Shown here piece after piece: positions 36,028 to 44,272 of a stretch of DNA of 48,895 bases; positions within the stretch are counted from its first letter, which is position 1, and every line of letters starts with the position of its first letter. Below the pieces are notes generated by a model that saw nothing but the letters and a program-made list of their open reading frames with translations, made no database searches and had not been told where the DNA came from. A program made the translations under genes and the position numbers. The DNA is from Hormoscilla sp. SP12CHS1 (GTDB taxonomy: Bacteria > Cyanobacteriota > Cyanobacteriia > Cyanobacteriales > Desertifilaceae), in NCBI GenBank assembly GCA_014324065.1, contig JACOMV010000002.1, positions 1 through 48,895 of the forward strand, read 5' to 3'.

Positions 36028-36349
36028 GGCACCGGTTAGATTGTGTGCGCTCACTTGTAGTTGATAGCCGGGTGCATCTGGTGATGCATGTAATATAGCT
36101 CGCGCAGGCAGGCAATGTTGCGGAGTAGCCGGACTATGCACGGGTTCGGTCTGTGTCCCTCCGGAGATATCGACCCACCATCGGTTTAAATTTGAGGCGT
36201 TGCACATTTTGGGGATGATACTCTTTTTGCACCAGCAAAACGCTACTGAAAGTCGCTTGTAGTCTAGGTTTAAAACTATTGCAACTATGCTCATCATCCC
36301 GTCCGAAGTGCAACGCCAAATTTGATGCTCCCGTTCGCGGTAGAAATCT

Positions 36350-36402
36350 GCCACAGGTTAAAACCTGTGGCTACACAAACAAAGGCCGCCTGGGGAGGCT
36401 AT
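36350..36402. repeat. GCCACAGGTT palindrome plus GGCTACACAAACAAAG module
   Basis: The 22-bp palindrome (36350-36371) is the same as that at 35067-35088. It is followed by GGCTACACAAACAAAGGCC and CCTGGGGAGGCT, related to the terminator repeat at 9315-9353. Confidence 0.7.
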
Positions 36403-36450
36403 AATTGAGGGCGATATCATCGCTCATCTGCTATACTTGATTATCAAATA

Positions 36451-37077
36451 ATGACAGTACAATCTCTAGGTATAATCGGGGTTTTCTATGATGGGAACTT
36501 TTTTGTCTATGGTCAAATGTACTTTTATAAGCGAGATTTAGGTTGGTTAATTTTTGGACCATTTCACTCTTTGTTAGAAAACTTGCTCAGAGAAAAAGAA
36601 CAAGGTTTCACGAGTTACAAAGTAGTTTATTCAAAATGGTATCAAGGCTTACATAGCTCTAGTCAATCTAACGACCATCAACGGAGAGTAGATCGAAATC
36701 GTCATTTAGATTTAATCCATGCCGGAGTAGAACCAAAGTATGTGCCGATGTCTCAATCACAGGGAGAAAAAGGAGTAGACGTAGCAATGGCTGTTGATGC
36801 TCTCCAAGTAGGACTTGAAGGACATATAGATCTTGCAGTATTGGTAACAGGTGACGGAGATTTTATACCGTTAGTAAGAGCATTGATGAAGCAAGGAATT
36901 AGAGTGGCGGTAGCGTATTTTGAATATGAAACCGAAAATCACCGCAGTTTTATAAATGACAGATTACTTACGGTTTGTAATTATGCAATAAACATAAATG
37001 CTTTGGAAAGGGATAAAAAGTATCAACCAATGTTTAAAAGTTTGTTTAGAGCGAACCAGCCCAAAAGTATTGATTAG
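36451..37077 (+). CDS. NYN domain protein (PIN-like nuclease fold)
   Basis: A 208-residue NYN-domain protein. The three acidic clusters of the PIN-like active site are visible: VFYDGNFF near residue 14, KGVDVAMAVDAL near 111 and VTGDGDFIPLV near 137. This predicts a metal-dependent RNase, related to LabA-type and other bacterial NYN proteins. No partner domain is present, and the C-terminal 40 residues are basic (FKSLFRANQPKSID). The gene has lower G+C than its housekeeping neighbours and lies among repeats and toxin-antitoxin genes, consistent with an accessory function. The start ATG follows TATCAAATA closely and has no strong ribosome binding site. Confidence 0.88.
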   Translation: MTVQSLGIIGVFYDGNFFVYGQMYFYKRDLGWLIFGPFHSLLENLLREKEQGFTSYKVVYSKWYQGLHSSSQSNDHQRRVDRNRHLDLIHAGVEPKYVPMSQSQGEKGVDVAMAVDALQVGLEGHIDLAVLVTGDGDFIPLVRALMKQGIRVAVAYFEYETENHRSFINDRLLTVCNYAININALERDKKYQPMFKSLFRANQPKSID

Positions 37078-37167
37078 AGAACTTATTATGACAGGAGGGC
37101 AATCTAACGATCGCAATAGCGCGTACAATACTAGGACAAACCCATTTAATGTAAAACGTCCTCACAG

Positions 37168-37180
37168 GAGGCAGAGCCTC
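37168..37180. repeat. GAGGCAGAGCCTC hairpin
   Basis: GAGGC/GCCTC arms around AGA, part of the CTCGTTCCC-type repeat family. It is followed by AGGGAACGAG at 37204-37213, a partial second arm. Confidence 0.55.
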
Positions 37181-37232
37181 TGGAGGGCGTTACCTGCCAG
37201 AGTCAGGGAACGAGACAAGAGGTATAATTAAG

Positions 37233-37364
37233 ATGAAAACGATCGAACTTTCAACAGCTTCTAAGCCTTTATCTGCTTATGCAGAAGAATTCAGTCAATA
37301 TCTGGTTGTTTTAACATTACATGGGTTCGCGATCGCAACTATCACTCCGGGGGGTATAAGGTGA
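37233..37364 (+). pseudogene. Phd-type antitoxin remnant
   Basis: A short frame begins MKTIELSTASKPLSAYAEEF with AAGAGG 10 bases upstream. I recognise this start from a cyanobacterial Phd/YefM-like antitoxin family. The following residues (QYLVVLTLHGFAIATI) match only the next two strands. The frame then ends at TGA after 43 codons, whereas relatives have about 80 residues. Its end overlaps the start of the DUF6883 gene by four bases (GTGA). The remainder seems to have been replaced by the DUF6883/DUF4926 module, possibly by a recombination that kept the antitoxin's promoter and ribosome binding site. Confidence 0.6.
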
Positions 37365-37693
37365 AACTTACCAACTCAGAAAAAGCCGTCATCGAGCCTC
37401 GCAAACTTACAGGTTATTGTCTCAACCAAAATCATGCAGATGGTCAACACAAAGCGCGTGTATTTAAAGCAGCCCTCGATCTTGATGTAGATAATGTGGA
37501 AGAACTCAAAGCCGCGTTATTAAATGCGGTAAAAAGTTATGATGCAATTCCAGATAAAGCGAACCAGTACGGACAAAAATACATTATTGATTTTTCCATG
37601 AATCGCGGAAATAAAACGGCTATTATTCACAGCGTCTGGATAGTAAGAAACTCCGACAAACTTCCGCACTTAGTCACTTGTTATGTTCTTTAG
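37361..37693 (+). CDS. DUF6883 domain protein
   Basis: A 110-residue DUF6883 protein: KLTNSEKAVIEPRKLTGYCL, NQNHADGQHKARVFKAALDL, then VWIVRNSDKLPHLVTCYVL at the end. The conserved NPxHxxGxHKARVF-like motif is present as NQNHADGQHKARVF. DUF6883 is known as a C-terminal toxin-like domain of polymorphic systems and as a stand-alone small protein next to DUF4926. The start is GTG, overlapping the antitoxin remnant. Its partner gene follows after 17 bases. A toxin role with DUF4926 as immunity is an inference from domain association. Confidence 0.8.
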   Translation: MKLTNSEKAVIEPRKLTGYCLNQNHADGQHKARVFKAALDLDVDNVEELKAALLNAVKSYDAIPDKANQYGQKYIIDFSMNRGNKTAIIHSVWIVRNSDKLPHLVTCYVL

Positions 37694-37710
37694 ATTAGAA
37701 GGTTACAAAA

Positions 37711-37938
37711 ATGAAATTACTCGATATCGTTGCTTTGCTGGATGATATGCCAGATATAGGTTTATATTGCGGTCAAGTCGGAACTATTGTTGAAGAATAC
37801 GAACCGGGTGTTTTTGAAGTGGAATTTAGCGATACTACGGGACGTTCCTATGCTATTGAAACATTAACTGAAAATCAATTAATGCTTTTACATTATCAAC
37901 CTTTGTCAACCGAAAAGTTGGCAGGGAGTGTTAGATAA
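37711..37938 (+). CDS. DUF4926 domain protein
   Basis: A 75-residue DUF4926 protein: MKLLDIVALLDDMPDIGLYC, GQVGTIVEEYEPGVFEVEFS, then the ENQLMLL end. The family has an SH3-like beta-barrel and commonly pairs with DUF6883. The GATTAGAAGG sequence ahead gives a ribosome binding site 8 bases from the ATG. Probably an immunity or antitoxin partner of the preceding protein, by association only. The last 20 residues (YQPLSTEKLAGSVR) look non-conserved. Confidence 0.8.
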   Translation: MKLLDIVALLDDMPDIGLYCGQVGTIVEEYEPGVFEVEFSDTTGRSYAIETLTENQLMLLHYQPLSTEKLAGSVR

Positions 37939-38038
37939 TACATCTCGTAGTCCAAAAGCTGGATTTCATATACCGATTTCCTCGATCGCTGCACTCTGCT
38001 TCTTGTTATTAACAATTCTCCATTGACAATTCACAATT

Positions 38039-38911
38039 ATGATAGAACCTCAACAGAAACCACGCTACAAAATCTATCAAGGTTTTCGGATACCGATGGA
38101 ATTTTATGTAGATAATTTTGCATCTGCTTTGAACTATCAAGCTCAACCGGAAGATACCTTTATTGTCACTTATCCTAAGTGTGGAACCACTTGGACTCAG
38201 CATATTGTTTGGATGCTCCACCATGATGGGCAACCCTTACCTGTGGGCAAGAATATTCAGTTGGAAATTCCTTTTTTGGAAAAAGTAGGTGCTGAATTTG
38301 TTGCAAATTTACCGGCTCCCAGATTTATCAAAACCCACTTTTCCTATGAATTAACACCCTTTCATCCTGATGCAAAATATATCTATGTGGCTCGGAATCC
38401 TTTTGATTGTGTGGTTTCTTTTTACTATCACACCCAGGGATTCGTGAAACTCTATGACTTTGCAGCAGGAACATTTGAGCAATTTTTTGAATGCTTTATA
38501 CGAGGAGAAGTAGATGGGGGAGATTACTTCGATCATCTCCTTGCTTGGTACGCTCGTAAAGCGGATAAAAATGTCCTTTTCCTCACTTATGAACAGATGA
38601 AGGCAAATACTCGGCAAGCAATTATTGAAATTGCTGATTTTTTAGGATCTGAATATTCGTCAAAAGTTAAAGATGGAGAAATTCTCGATCGGATACTACA
38701 TCATAGTAGTTTTGAACAGATGAGCCAAAATCAAAGTCGTTGGTCGAGCAAACGTCCTGCAGATATTCCTTTCATTCGTAAAGGTCAAGTGGGAGATTGG
38801 CAAAACCATTTCTCTGAAACCCAAAAGGCGAGATTACTGAAAAAATTTATTGCCAGGACAGCAGAAACGGGTATCGGACAACTATGGCCAGACTCCATCC
38901 AGATCGGGTAA
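38039..38911 (+). CDS. Eukaryote-like (SULT-type) sulfotransferase
   Basis: A 290-residue sulfotransferase that transfers sulfate from PAPS to a hydroxyl or amine acceptor. All signature elements of the cytosolic SULT family are visible: YPKCGTTWTQHI (46-52, 5'-phosphosulfate loop), FIKTHF with catalytic His100, VARNPFDCVVSFYYH (3'-phosphate binding, near 119) and RKGQVGDWQNHFS (247-258). No membrane segment or signal peptide is present. The acceptor is unknown; cyanobacteria carry such enzymes in natural product and polysaccharide pathways, but no biosynthetic neighbours appear here. The gene is AT-richer than the core genes and is isolated among repeats, compatible with horizontal acquisition. 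Confidence 0.9.
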   Translation: MIEPQQKPRYKIYQGFRIPMEFYVDNFASALNYQAQPEDTFIVTYPKCGTTWTQHIVWMLHHDGQPLPVGKNIQLEIPFLEKVGAEFVANLPAPRFIKTHFSYELTPFHPDAKYIYVARNPFDCVVSFYYHTQGFVKLYDFAAGTFEQFFECFIRGEVDGGDYFDHLLAWYARKADKNVLFLTYEQMKANTRQAIIEIADFLGSEYSSKVKDGEILDRILHHSSFEQMSQNQSRWSSKRPADIPFIRKGQVGDWQNHFSETQKARLLKKFIARTAETGIGQLWPDSIQIG

Positions 38912-39057
38912 TTTTTACAGTCGATAATCTGAGATGACGGGGCGATCGCCTGTATATTACCATGGTAAGTGCATAAAAATGATTTGTCATATCAAGTAGC
39001 AGCAAATTACCCACAATTAATAACTTCGGACTTTTACCATCTCAAATGGAACGCAAA

Positions 39058-39130
39058 ACGTTGGGTTTCGTGCCTCAACCAAATCTACAGCTGATGCAAT
39101 TTTTATTATGGGCATTTAATCAGACATGAT
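39058..39130. repeat. Degenerate GGTTGGGTT-type dispersed repeat
   Basis: TTGGGTTTCGTGCCTCAACC followed by ATCTACAGCTGATGCAATTT matches the right half of the copy at 18804-18935. It has lost the left palindromic arm. Confidence 0.65.
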
Positions 39131-39370
39131 ATTTTTTTCCAGGTTTTTCTAACTTTCTGCTTTTTTGTGTTCTCCCATTCAGTAATTTAACCGTCAAAAC
39201 TGTTGCTTTATAGTAAGCGGTGATGCATCATTCATTGCATATTTGCCTATCGGATTAAATCGTGGCAACCTTCTATAAATAAGCGTTTCAGCCATAATAG
39301 CTATTTTTGACTATGCAGTTTAAATGCGCGACAGCTTATTGTCTCAATTCCCAATCTGGTTTAAAAATTG

Positions 39371-39403
39371 ATAAACCAGGTTTATTCAATAAACCTGGTT
39401 TAT
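39371..39403. repeat. Perfect palindrome ATAAACCAGGTTTA
   Basis: Arms at 39371-39384 and 39390-39403 are exact inverted copies; AT-rich relative of the AGAAACCCGGT family. TATGGGCATATTTGATTTCAC after it parallels the sequence following the copy at 18958-18991. Confidence 0.7.
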
Positions 39404-39656
39404 GGGCATATTTGATTTCACAAATAAAAAACTTGCTATAGTTAATTTGCAGTATTTTTCCTATGTTTAATGTAACGATCAGCGACCCCAAATATCATTA
39501 TCTGCCTAGATGACGATCGCAGTAATGAAAAAGCAATAAAAAGACAGAATTTAAATAGATCGCTTGACAGGAAAAATATAATTGTCAAATTCACAACTAT
39601 TCGTCATTTGCCAGTACCAATTAATCAAGGATATCTTCTTCTACCACCGAATATTT

Positions 39657-40019
39657 CTAGAATATTTGACCCAGGAGAAAATTAGATGGAATTTGACTTG
39701 GTTCGTAGTTCATCGCACGGTAAGCGGACTGTTTTTCAGCGGGCACAAAGCAAATGGCGGTTTGCTTCACTCCCACAGTGATCCGGGATACTTGGTTAAC
39801 AATGCTGTCAATCTCTTCGACCAGTTCCTCGGCCAGTTCCTGGTCGGGAGCAATGATAAAAAAGGTTCTATGTCCGCCCTCGCTGGGAGCAATGCCAAAG
39901 GTACAGAATTTCAAAAGTCGCTGAATGGAAGCTTCGCAAGACTCATAGAACAGATTAAATAAAGCTCGATAAAAGTCTTGAGCTAGAACTCGATCGTCTT
40001 GACTTGATTGGGACAACAT
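39657..40019 (-). CDS. Conserved cyanobacterial protein of unknown function downstream of the LOV kinase
   Basis: A 120-residue protein starting MLSQSSQDDRVLAQDFYRAL and containing RLLKFCTFGIAPSEGGHRTF, FFIIAPDQELAEELVEEIDS and VGVKQTAICFVPAE. It looks like a small soluble alpha/beta protein. I recognise its core as a conserved cyanobacterial family without assigned function. It is downstream of the histidine kinase gene on the same strand, after a 187-base gap, so it may belong to the same signalling unit, though the gap allows a separate promoter. The 24-residue C-terminal tail varies and contains no motif I know. Confidence 0.75.
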   Translation of the reverse strand: MLSQSSQDDRVLAQDFYRALFNLFYESCEASIQRLLKFCTFGIAPSEGGHRTFFIIAPDQELAEELVEEIDSIVNQVSRITVGVKQTAICFVPAEKQSAYRAMNYEPSQIPSNFLLGQIF

Positions 40020-40206
40020 GGCAACTATCTCCTAGAGCAACTCTGGTGTTTTCTCGAACGATCTTTATATTTTTAAGTATGGGCTCTTGCTCTAGATCTT
40101 TCCGTGATCGCAGTATTAATATTGCGTGACAATCTTCGAGGAGTAAGGTGATCGACAATCTCGAACAACTGCGAGCGCCATCACGTAACTGCCGGCGCTC
40201 GTCAGG

Positions 40207-42978
40207 CTAGGTCGATTCTTGCTTGAGGGGAATCTCAACGATCAACTCAGCTCCCAAGTCCGGTGCAGACACGCAGCTCAGATGGCCATGATGCTGTTCC
40301 ACCACCGTCTGGTAGCTGATTGACAACCCCAGACCGGTGCCCTTGCCTACCGGTTTAGTGGTAAAGAAGGGGTCAAATAGGCGTAGCTGCACTTCCGAGG
40401 CCATGCCCGGGCCATTGTCAGCGATCGAGATGTGGGCCCGTTCCCCCTGTATCAGTTGAGTGGTAATCCTGATCTGGGGGTTGGGGATGTTCTGGGATTC
40501 CTCTAAGGCATCGATGGCATTACTGAGGATATTCATAAATACCTGATTGAGCTCTCCAGGGTAGCATTGCACCGGCGGCAGGTCGCCATACTCTTTAATC
40601 ACCTGAATTGTCCGACCTGCTACCCCATGCAGTCGGTGCTGCAAGATCAGCAGGGTACTCTCTAGACCTTCGTGGAGATCGACTTCCTTGAACTCAGCTT
40701 CATCCAACCGCGAGAAGTTGCGCAGACTCAGGACGATCTGGCGGATCCGTTCCGCCCCGACCTTCATCGAGTCCATTAATCTGGGAAAGTCTTCTGTGAG
40801 AAAATCTAGTTCTATGTCGCAGGCGATCGCCTCTATTTCGGGTTCCGGGTCGGGGTAGTGCTGCTGATAAAGCTGTAGGATCTCCAGCATATCCCGAGCA
40901 TAGACCTCCGCATGGGAGAGGTTGCTGTAGATAAAACTGACGGGGTTATTAATTTCATGGGCAACTCCCGCAACTATCTGACCCAGGCTGATCATTTTTT
41001 CATTTTGCACTAGCTGGGTTTGAGTGCGTTGCAGTTCCCGTAAAGTCCTCTCCAGTTGCAAAGCTTTTTCCCGTTCCCTTTGAGAAGCTTCCCGTAATGC
41101 TACTTCTGCCCGCTTGCGTTCTGTAATATCATTATTAATTTCCAGAATGGCGAAAGGATCTCCGTTCTCGTCTCGTTGCAGGGTCCAGCGACTGGCAACC
41201 GTTATTTGCTGGCCATCCCGTCTAGTATGTAGCAGTTCCCCTTGCCAATATCCTCTCTCTATACATCCCTTTTGCGCCGCCTGGAGGGAATCTTCTGGCC
41301 AGACTGTTTGTAATAAGCTGTGAACATTCGCCCCGATCGCCTCTTTTTTCTTCCAACCATACAGCTGCTCCGCACCTTGATTCCAGTAAACCACCGTGCC
41401 ATCCAGCTCTTGAATCATAATCGTATCATTAGCCAGATCCAGCATCTGAATATGTTGCCACAAAGCTGCTTCTGTCTGTTTGCGTTCTGTGATATCCAGA
41501 ACCGTGCCAAACAGCTTAGTCACCTGACCTTCTGCATTTAATGTCGGTTTTCCTTTAGCTTGCACGTATCTGATTTGGCCGTCCGGTCGGATAATTCTCA
41601 CGTCCAGTTCGTAAGGTTTTCCCTCTGTCAAACCTTGCTGCATCGTTTCTATCCACAACTCTCTGTCCGCTGGGTGAATTTGTTGGTCTGAGAATGTTGG
41701 TACTGCTGCCATTTGGTCTAGTCCGAAAATGCGGAACATTTCTGCCGACCAAGTCACTGCTTCTGTCGCCACATCTAATTCCCAGCTGCCGATATGTGCT
41801 ACCATTTGCGCTTCTGCCAGACTCGCTTCGCTTTTGCGCAGCTTCTCTTCTCCCAGGATGCGATCGCTAATATCGATCAACAAACCATCCCAAATTATAT
41901 CTCCATTAGCTTGCTTTTCTGGACGGGAAGCAGCTTGCAGCCACTTAAGCTTACCGCTGGGGGTAATGAACCGTCCTTGCCAGCACCAGGGTGCCAGGGT
42001 AGCAGCGGAGACTGCTACAGAATCATCAAAACTTTGGCGATCGCTCGGATGAATTACATCTAGCATTAGAGATATATTAGACTGGCCTACTGTTGGCTCT
42101 ATTTCCAATAGTTCCAGGCAACCAGGACTCAAGTAAGGGAAAGACATTGACCCATCCGCATTGAGTCGGAATTCATAAATCATGCCCGGTACGTTAGCTG
42201 CTAGTCTTTGGAATCTTGCTTCACTTTTGCGCAGTGCTGCTTCTGCTTGCTTGCGGGCGGTGATATCTTTTTGCACGCCAATAAAGTGAGTCACTTGACC
42301 GCTCTTATCTCGCACTGGCGAAATCATCAGCTCATTCCAAAACTGCGTGCCATCTTTGCGATAATTCTTTAGGACTACTCTCCCGTCCTTGCCTTCCCGG
42401 ATGCAGGCGCGAATTTTATCTACTTCAGTTTGGTCCGTATCCGGTCCTTGCAAAAATCTACAGTTGCGTCCGATAATATCTGACGGTCCATAGCCTGTTA
42501 GCTGTTCAAAAGCCGGGTTACAATAGATGATCGGCTGGTCTGCTGCTAACATGTCGCTAATCACTACTCCGTTACTGCTAGCTGCGAGCGCTGCTTCTAA
42601 TAACTCTAGTCGTGCTAAATTCTGCTTGTGCTCTGTGATATCCTGAAGGAAAACTGATAACCCAGATTCACTGGGATAAGCGCGGACCTCAAACCATTTG
42701 GCTGTCGGGGCATGAAAAGCTGTAAATTCTGCCACAGATCGAGTGGTAACTGCTTTTTGATATGCTGTAAAAAACGGGTCTTCGGCATCAAAGACATCCC
42801 ATACTTTCTTGCCCAGCAACTCTTCGTGCCTTTGCTGTAATGCTATTTCTGCTTGATGATTCAGATAGGTAAACCGCCATTGCTTGTCCAAGAGGAAAAA
42901 TGCATCTGCCATCCTCTCCAGGATCTGGACAATTTCCGATTCCAGTTCTCTTGGGCTATCTTGATATTGCATAATCAT
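40207..42978 (-). CDS. LOV/multi-PAS sensor histidine kinase
   Basis: A 923-residue soluble sensor kinase. PAS1 (about 15-115) is followed by a LOV domain (about 125-245) with the photoactive motif GRNCRFLQGPDTDQ, in which Cys173 would form the flavin adduct, and FMN contacts in NYRKDGTQFWNELMISPV and FIGVQKDIT. Three further PAS/PAC modules follow (about 250-630), then a coiled coil. The kinase core has HisKA (GVAHEINNPVSFIYSNLSHA with the phospho-His) and HATPase (NQVFMNILSNAIDALEE N-box, IADNGPGM, GKGTGLGLSISY). No membrane span, so it is cytoplasmic. Blue-light sensing is strongly predicted by the LOV motif. The response regulator gene lies directly upstream on the same strand. Confidence 0.93.
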   Translation of the reverse strand: MIMQYQDSPRELESEIVQILERMADAFFLLDKQWRFTYLNHQAEIALQQRHEELLGKKVWDVFDAEDPFFTAYQKAVTTRSVAEFTAFHAPTAKWFEVRAYPSESGLSVFLQDITEHKQNLARLELLEAALAASSNGVVISDMLAADQPIIYCNPAFEQLTGYGPSDIIGRNCRFLQGPDTDQTEVDKIRACIREGKDGRVVLKNYRKDGTQFWNELMISPVRDKSGQVTHFIGVQKDITARKQAEAALRKSEARFQRLAANVPGMIYEFRLNADGSMSFPYLSPGCLELLEIEPTVGQSNISLMLDVIHPSDRQSFDDSVAVSAATLAPWCWQGRFITPSGKLKWLQAASRPEKQANGDIIWDGLLIDISDRILGEEKLRKSEASLAEAQMVAHIGSWELDVATEAVTWSAEMFRIFGLDQMAAVPTFSDQQIHPADRELWIETMQQGLTEGKPYELDVRIIRPDGQIRYVQAKGKPTLNAEGQVTKLFGTVLDITERKQTEAALWQHIQMLDLANDTIMIQELDGTVVYWNQGAEQLYGWKKKEAIGANVHSLLQTVWPEDSLQAAQKGCIERGYWQGELLHTRRDGQQITVASRWTLQRDENGDPFAILEINNDITERKRAEVALREASQREREKALQLERTLRELQRTQTQLVQNEKMISLGQIVAGVAHEINNPVSFIYSNLSHAEVYARDMLEILQLYQQHYPDPEPEIEAIACDIELDFLTEDFPRLMDSMKVGAERIRQIVLSLRNFSRLDEAEFKEVDLHEGLESTLLILQHRLHGVAGRTIQVIKEYGDLPPVQCYPGELNQVFMNILSNAIDALEESQNIPNPQIRITTQLIQGERAHISIADNGPGMASEVQLRLFDPFFTTKPVGKGTGLGLSISYQTVVEQHHGHLSCVSAPDLGAELIVEIPLKQEST

Positions 42979-43038
42979 ACCTTAATCTTCTACCCTACTC
43001 TGCCCTGCCTCTGGGGATCATCTCAATTGTAAATTAAG

Positions 43039-43067
43039 AAACCCGGTTTTTTGGAAAAACCGGGTTT
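43039..43067. terminator. AAACCCGG palindrome between the response regulator and LOV kinase genes
   Basis: Arms AAACCCGGTTTTT (43039-43051) and AAAAACCGGGTTT (43055-43067) pair perfectly with a 3-base loop. It may terminate most transcription after the regulator gene or be just another copy of the dispersed palindrome family. Confidence 0.65.
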
Positions 43068-43129
43068 TTGGCCTACTGGTGAATGGCCGCTGACCATTCA
43101 CCATTGACTTACAATTGACCATCGCCATT

Positions 43130-43858
43130 TCAGGCTTGTTCGCGAGGCGATCTGGACTTCGGTGCTGAATTAGGGTTGAGAATTTCCTGATTGAACCGAT
43201 AGCCGACTTTGCGTACTGTCTGGATCAGAGTCGGTTGCCGGGGGTCTGCTTCCACTTTCTTACGCAGGGACAGTATGTGAGTATCGACGGTGCGGGGGTT
43301 ATCAATGGCCTCTGGCCAAGCTCTTTCCAGCAATTCTATACGACTTAGAGGCAGTCCGCCCACCTGAGCTAGGGCATAGAGGAGACTGAATTCTTGGGGC
43401 GTCAAATCAATCAACTCTCCTTTTAAACATACGCGCCTCTGCACTAAGTCAATTTTCAGGTGGCCATAGTCGAGCACTGCCGGTGGTACCGGACTTTTCT
43501 GGCGTCGTAGCAACGCTTCTACCCTCGCGAGAAACTCTTGAATGCCAAAAGGCTTGGCTAGATAATCGTCTGCCCCTGCCTTGAGGCCGGTGACAATATC
43601 TGTTTCTGTGCTCCGGGCAGATAGGATCAAAATTAATGATTCTTGCTGCTGGTGCAGCCACTGGCAAAACTTTAGGCCATCGCCATCGGCATCAGAGTCG
43701 AGAATTACCAGAGTCGGTTGGTACTGTTTGTATGTCTCTCTGGCCTGACGCAATTCAGCTGATTGATGCACCCGGTGCCCGGCTTGCTGCAAGTGCCAGG
43801 CTATGAGCGATCGCAGCATCAGATTTCCTTCTATTATCTGAATACCCAGAGATCCCAC
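43130..43858 (-). CDS. OmpR-family response regulator
   Basis: A 242-residue two-domain transcription factor. The receiver domain has phospho-acceptor Asp54 in VILDSDADGDGL, the conserved Ser/Thr in ILSARSTETD and Lys in DDYLAKPFG. The usual acidic pair near the N terminus is reduced to one acid (IIEGN at 8-12), so Mg binding may be altered. The winged-helix domain contains LTPQEFSLLYALAQVGG, SRIELLERAWPEAIDNPRTV and RKKVEADPRQPTLIQTVRKVGYRF, typical of OmpR/PhoB regulators. The LOV histidine kinase follows 151 bases downstream; a cognate pair is likely but unproven. Close relatives are widespread in cyanobacteria; I do not assign a symbol. Confidence 0.9.
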   Translation of the reverse strand: MGSLGIQIIEGNLMLRSLIAWHLQQAGHRVHQSAELRQARETYKQYQPTLVILDSDADGDGLKFCQWLHQQQESLILILSARSTETDIVTGLKAGADDYLAKPFGIQEFLARVEALLRRQKSPVPPAVLDYGHLKIDLVQRRVCLKGELIDLTPQEFSLLYALAQVGGLPLSRIELLERAWPEAIDNPRTVDTHILSLRKKVEADPRQPTLIQTVRKVGYRFNQEILNPNSAPKSRSPREQA

Positions 43859-44141
43859 AATAGCGACTTCCCTTCAATTTTTCCTGGTATGTTAACAATT
43901 TTTTTTCCGAATATTGTATCTGTTGCTACAGTTATATTTCGGAATTCGTAGTATATATTTCCTAGTTATTTTTTCTTGGGTATATATACATATTAAATTT
44001 GATAATTTCTCTAGTTCCCAGGGAGACCATGGGAACTAGGACATCGGTCAAGTATTGTCAGAAACTGGGTTTGGACTGAGGCGAGCAACGAAATATCGGT
44101 ATTTTCCCAAAAAGAAACCCGGTTTCTTGACCGACGAACTA

Positions 44142-44183
44142 GGAGGCTCTGCCTCCATTCCGGCCACAGGAGGCTCTGCCTCT
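44142..44183. repeat. Two GGAGGCTCTGCCTCC palindromes
   Basis: 44142-44156 and 44168-44183, separated by ATTCCGGCCAC. The same pair with the same spacer occurs at 46122-46167, so the two-palindrome unit is itself repeated. Confidence 0.7.
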
Positions 44184-44260
44184 GGAATTTCGTTGAGGGC
44201 TCCGGGTAAGTCATATCAAGCTCTCGTTCCCAAGGCAGACAACAGTAGGTAAAGTTTCGT

Positions 44261-44266
44261 TACAAT
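44261..44266 (+). promoter_or_regulatory. Possible -10 element for the structured leader / DUF6761 transcript
   Basis: TACAAT preceded by AAAGTTTCGT. No good -35 box is visible 17 bases upstream (GACAAC at 44238). Would start transcription near 44273. Confidence 0.35.
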
Positions 44267-44272
44267 GGGATC

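Larger units (their letters stand above)
35753..36450. other. Repeat-rich intergenic region after the DUF433/DUF5615 pair
   Basis: Contains a 21-bp minisatellite (35839-36027) and a palindrome with a GGCTACACAAACAAAG module (36350-36402). Long frames cross the minisatellite on both strands, but they are by-products of a period divisible by three. TGCTATACTTGATTATC just ahead of 36451 may be the promoter region of the NYN gene. Confidence 0.6.
38912..39656. other. Intergenic region after the sulfotransferase gene
   Basis: No convincing gene. It contains a degenerate copy of the GTAGGTTGGGTT-type repeat (39058-39130, GGGTTTCGTGCCTCAACC then ATTATGGGCATTTAATC) and a perfect 14-bp-arm palindrome at 39371-39403. 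Repeated TATAGTAAGCGG-like pieces are AT-rich without coding character. Confidence 0.55.

Noticed and set aside
35758-36039. 93-codon frame reading KPQPRGP repeats
   Set aside because: Its length is produced by the 21-bp repeat, with no convincing start signal or conserved flanks; reported only as a repeat.
39582-39962. 126-codon plus-strand frame opposite the small protein at 39657-40019
   Set aside because: It is antisense to a frame with a recognised protein sequence and has no family resemblance itself.
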